Positions 61,171-64,000 of a stretch of DNA of 64,000 bases are shown piece by piece. A model generated the notes under the pieces. That model did not search any database, was not told the DNA's origin, and was given only the letters and a program-made list of their open reading frames with translations. Where the stretch lies: positions 43,194,735-43,258,734 of the forward strand of contig NC_079503.1 of assembly GCF_030052815.1 (NCBI RefSeq). Reading direction: 5' to 3'. The stretch's first letter is position 1; each line of letters opens with the position of its first letter. The DNA is from Hevea brasiliensis. Lineage: Eukaryota > Streptophyta > Magnoliopsida > Malpighiales > Euphorbiaceae. The position numbers were made by a program, and so were the translations under genes.

Positions 61171-61429
61171 TCCCCCATAATAGTTTTCTTTTAATTTTTA
61201 AGTTAAGATCTATGTTATTTACACTAAAAACATAAATATTAAATAACAGATTTTCAATTTAAGAACTTGAAATTGATTCGAATTGGAATATGGCAATTAG
61301 GATTTTTATGTAATTAGAGTTTTCATGGTAAGAAGCATATTTAATGCTATTATACCTATATTATGATAATTGGATGTGTATTTATTGAGAAATAATGAGG
61401 ATTTGGTGAAGAAGCTAAGTGGATTGAAG
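61171..61429. other. AT-rich junction between two inverted LTRs
   Basis: No recognised sequence. It separates the reverse LTR on the left from the forward one on the right. Confidence 0.4.
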
Positions 61430-64000
61430 TTGTTGTGCCTTATATGCTGAATCTAGATAGCTCAAGTTTAGTGGAGTTAAATGCTCATAACTTGAGCTAC
61501 ATAACTCCAATTGATGTGAAACTAATGGGAAATGAAACCTAAGACAATATGATAAAACTTTCATGAAGAACACTTGCCTTGAAATTGACTAGTAGATACC
61601 TAAATTAGGTCTAGAATCTGGCAATGCAAACCAAAAACCTGGAAAACTGACCAAATGAATAGTATGTACTTAATTGAGCATAACTCAGTCTACAAAACTC
61701 CAAATTAAGTAATTCTTGAACTTGTGTAATCTTGAGACATATGGGAATAATTTATATGGAGACCATAATGCTAAATTATGACTATAACATATCCAAAGTT
61801 GCTAGAAAATGCAAGTCTAGAAATCTGACTAGATTCTAAAACTGCTCTGAAACCTGAAAAATTTGTCACCTGAATAGTTTTGGTAAAATGACCATAACTT
61901 AAGTTACACAAATGCAATTGGAGTAATTCTAAAGCCAAAATAAACATAAGATATAGAGTTACAACTTTTATGTTTTGACCTAGACCTAGATGTAAGGGCA
62001 AAGTAGTTGAAATTTTAGAGTAAGTTAAAAATTGCAAAACTAAAATTCTTGCAACTCAGCAATTCTGCTCTTTGACCTTTGTGTGGTTAATAGAACATAT
62101 CTTCCTTTGTACATCTCCAATTGAGGTGCTACAAAATGATTTAGAAACTTAAGACAAAGGCTTAAAACTTTGCTTTAGAGACTTGGTACAAATTCTGGGT
62201 ATATAGTGCTCGAATATTGTATGCAAAAATCAGGTGAAAAATCTAAAAAACCTAAAAATTGTAGGGTAAGACACCTAGGACTACTACCTAGTATTTTAAC
62301 CATAACTAGTGACCTAGACCTCTAAATTAAGTTATTCAAATTGATAATTGAAGCTAAGACATAGAGGAAAACCTTTCATGAAGACCAATTTGACAAATTA
62401 TGATTGGAAATAGACTGAAATTGAGTTCTAAGAACATGTTCAAATGCTACCCTGTAGTTTGGAATAGTTCGAATGTGTAGTTATCTTAGGAATTCACTAG
62501 GAATTTAATTGATTTGCTACTAGTGGAAGTTAGAATGAGTATTGAAACTTTTGAAATTATGTATTTTCAGTGGAGAAGAGAAATTTAGAGTAAAGGGAGA
62601 ATTAAGTCAAAGAAAAAAGTTTAAGACAAGGTTTGTTCACAACTTTAATTTTATTTTGTTTTACATTTGCAAATGAAAAGAAATAACTTTCTATGAGCCA
62701 AATAAGACTTTCCTTTATATTTAAGAATGATTTACATTGTTTTGAGAATATTTTGAATGTTGAAAAGAATATGTTATTGTGTTAAAAAGGCGGATGATTG
62801 GCCATTGATTTTATTATAGTAAGGGGGTGTTCAGATTGAATGTGATTTAGAAGTGCTTTGCGAAATTGATGTGTTGTCAATCCTATAAGTTGAATTATGA
62901 TGATTTGAAATATTGTTATTTAAATGGGAATTGTTTTAAATTATTTTGAAACCATTGTTGGCATGACAGACTTTGATTGCTTCCCTCATTAATAACGGTT
63001 AATGGGGTTGAGATTGATTAAGTTACTTCCGCTCTTTGGCTTACCAGTTGAGGTTGAGATCGGATGGGTGCACTCATATTTGCTAGCTAAATTTGCCTCC
63101 CCCATTAGTAACAGCTATTTGGGATTGAGATAGCTTTGTTATGGTATACAATACGGCATTGATCATGAATTTTGTGATATGGCTTAAACTATGTGATGTT
63201 GGCAACACAAATGATTTTTAATTGTTTTAATAAATGTGCTGTAAAAATAAATGATTTGTGGATGACGATTTGTTGATGATTGAGAACATTATCACTGTTT
63301 TCATATTTCATGAAAATTTGAACATCTTGAATACTTTATCATGGTTTGATAAAATATAATTTATGATGATTTTATAAATTGATAGTTGCGCACCACTGAG
63401 TTATATACTCAGCGATAGCTATTTTTATGCCATTGCAGGTAAATGAAAAGAAAAAGCAGTTGAGTGAGCACAGTAGAAGATGTATTTTGTTTGACAAACG
63501 GGTATATTCTAGGTATACCCTTTTGAATCTGGTTATGATGTAAATTATGGCTACATGCATGTAAGGAAAAGTTTGAGCAGTTATACAATAGTGTTGTATA
63601 TTCTTTTTATAACATCAACTGAATGTAAATTTATAAAAAATTATTTTTTTGGATTATGAAAGAAGAAAGTGTTTATTTAAATGTTTATTTGATGATTTGT
63701 GATAAATATATATTGCTACCAGACAGGTGTAAATTTTTTGTTATTTGAATTTTTAGCCGTCACCATGCCGGTTTTTCATCAAATTTTCTTTAAGATTTCA
63801 AAATACTTAATTTTTTCTTAATTAATTTCAGGGTATTTTCTGGAATCAAAGAATCATTATTAAACCTTTTGTAGCCAAGTTAATTTAATAATGAATTTGG
63901 ATTGTTCAAAATCCCTCGTAGTATGTTTAATGGATTATTAGTAGATGGTGGTTCAATAATTTATTAAGCACATTACGGGATCATGTTATATCTTATGAAA
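61430..64000 (+). repeat. Gypsy LTR, forward orientation, running off the window
   Basis: Same family group as 26851-30391. Landmarks: five module copies (61486 to 62301), CACCACTGAGTTATATACTC near 63391, GGTATACC near 63513, and GGGATCATGTTATATC at the end, which in the solo LTR lies less than 40 bases from the LTR terminus. It therefore probably ends just outside the window. Confidence 0.75.
61486..62340. repeat. Degenerate tandem modules, period about 205 bp (dimer of about 105)
   Basis: The CATAACTTGAGCTAC-like core starts at 61486, 61679, 61893, 62096 and 62301. A weaker half-step core (TATAACATATCC) is at 61783. Each is followed about 80 bases later by AAAACTTTCATGAAGA-like words. Confidence 0.7.

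Overview
This window is nuclear DNA of a flowering plant, probably a dicot. It is AT-rich, and essentially everything recognisable is LTR retrotransposon: plant-type Ty3/gypsy (Tat/Ogre-like and chromovirus/Tekay-like) and Ty1/copia elements, all decayed by stop codons, frameshifts and nested insertions. I found no host gene, tRNA, rRNA or CRISPR array. The species cannot be fixed from the sequence.

Layout. (1) 1-6011: the 5' part of an Ogre/Tat-type gypsy element on the minus strand (protease, gag, an ORF1 upstream of gag, leader, tRNA-Arg-type primer site), followed by its long LTR from 6015 rightwards. (2) 9116-11712: a plus-strand relic ORF of the 'putative gypsy type transposon' kind with its own TATA box. 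(3) 11713-18595: a plus-strand copia element (called C1) that has lost its 5' LTR, protease active site and RT catalytic residue but keeps a 2.1 kb 3' LTR. (4) 18601-20412 and 54000 to about 56425: two halves of one minus-strand Tat-type gypsy element (LTR, primer site, gag, protease | RT, RNase H). (5) 20413-53999, lying between those halves: a 33.6 kb minus-strand copia tandem array, LTR-internal-LTR-internal-LTR, bounded as a whole by one 5-bp duplication (CCAAG). The two internal units are called M2 (left) and M1 (right). (6) Inside M2, a chromovirus-like element at 23319-34905 (duplication TGGAA) with 3.3 kb LTRs, a broken gag and no pol; inside its gag is a 3.5 kb solo LTR (26851-30391). 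(7) Inside M1 and the right-hand LTR of the array, two further copia solo LTRs (46279-48369, duplication GCACA; 51573-53675, duplication TTATG). (8) 56430-64000: fragments of other gypsy elements, ending in two related LTRs in inverted orientation, the last running off the window.

Order of events that the nesting implies: gypsy fragment, then Tat element, then copia insertion and growth to a three-LTR array, then pol-less chromovirus and copia solo LTRs, then the solo LTR in the chromovirus gag. None of the elements looks able to move by itself: all four reverse transcriptases and all gags visible carry stops, lost starts or changed catalytic residues. The most interesting signals are the single-duplication three-LTR array, a pair of LTR stem-loops whose arms change together between two copia subfamilies, the pol-less element whose LTRs are longer than its internal region, and a regular ~105-bp module in the chromovirus LTRs.
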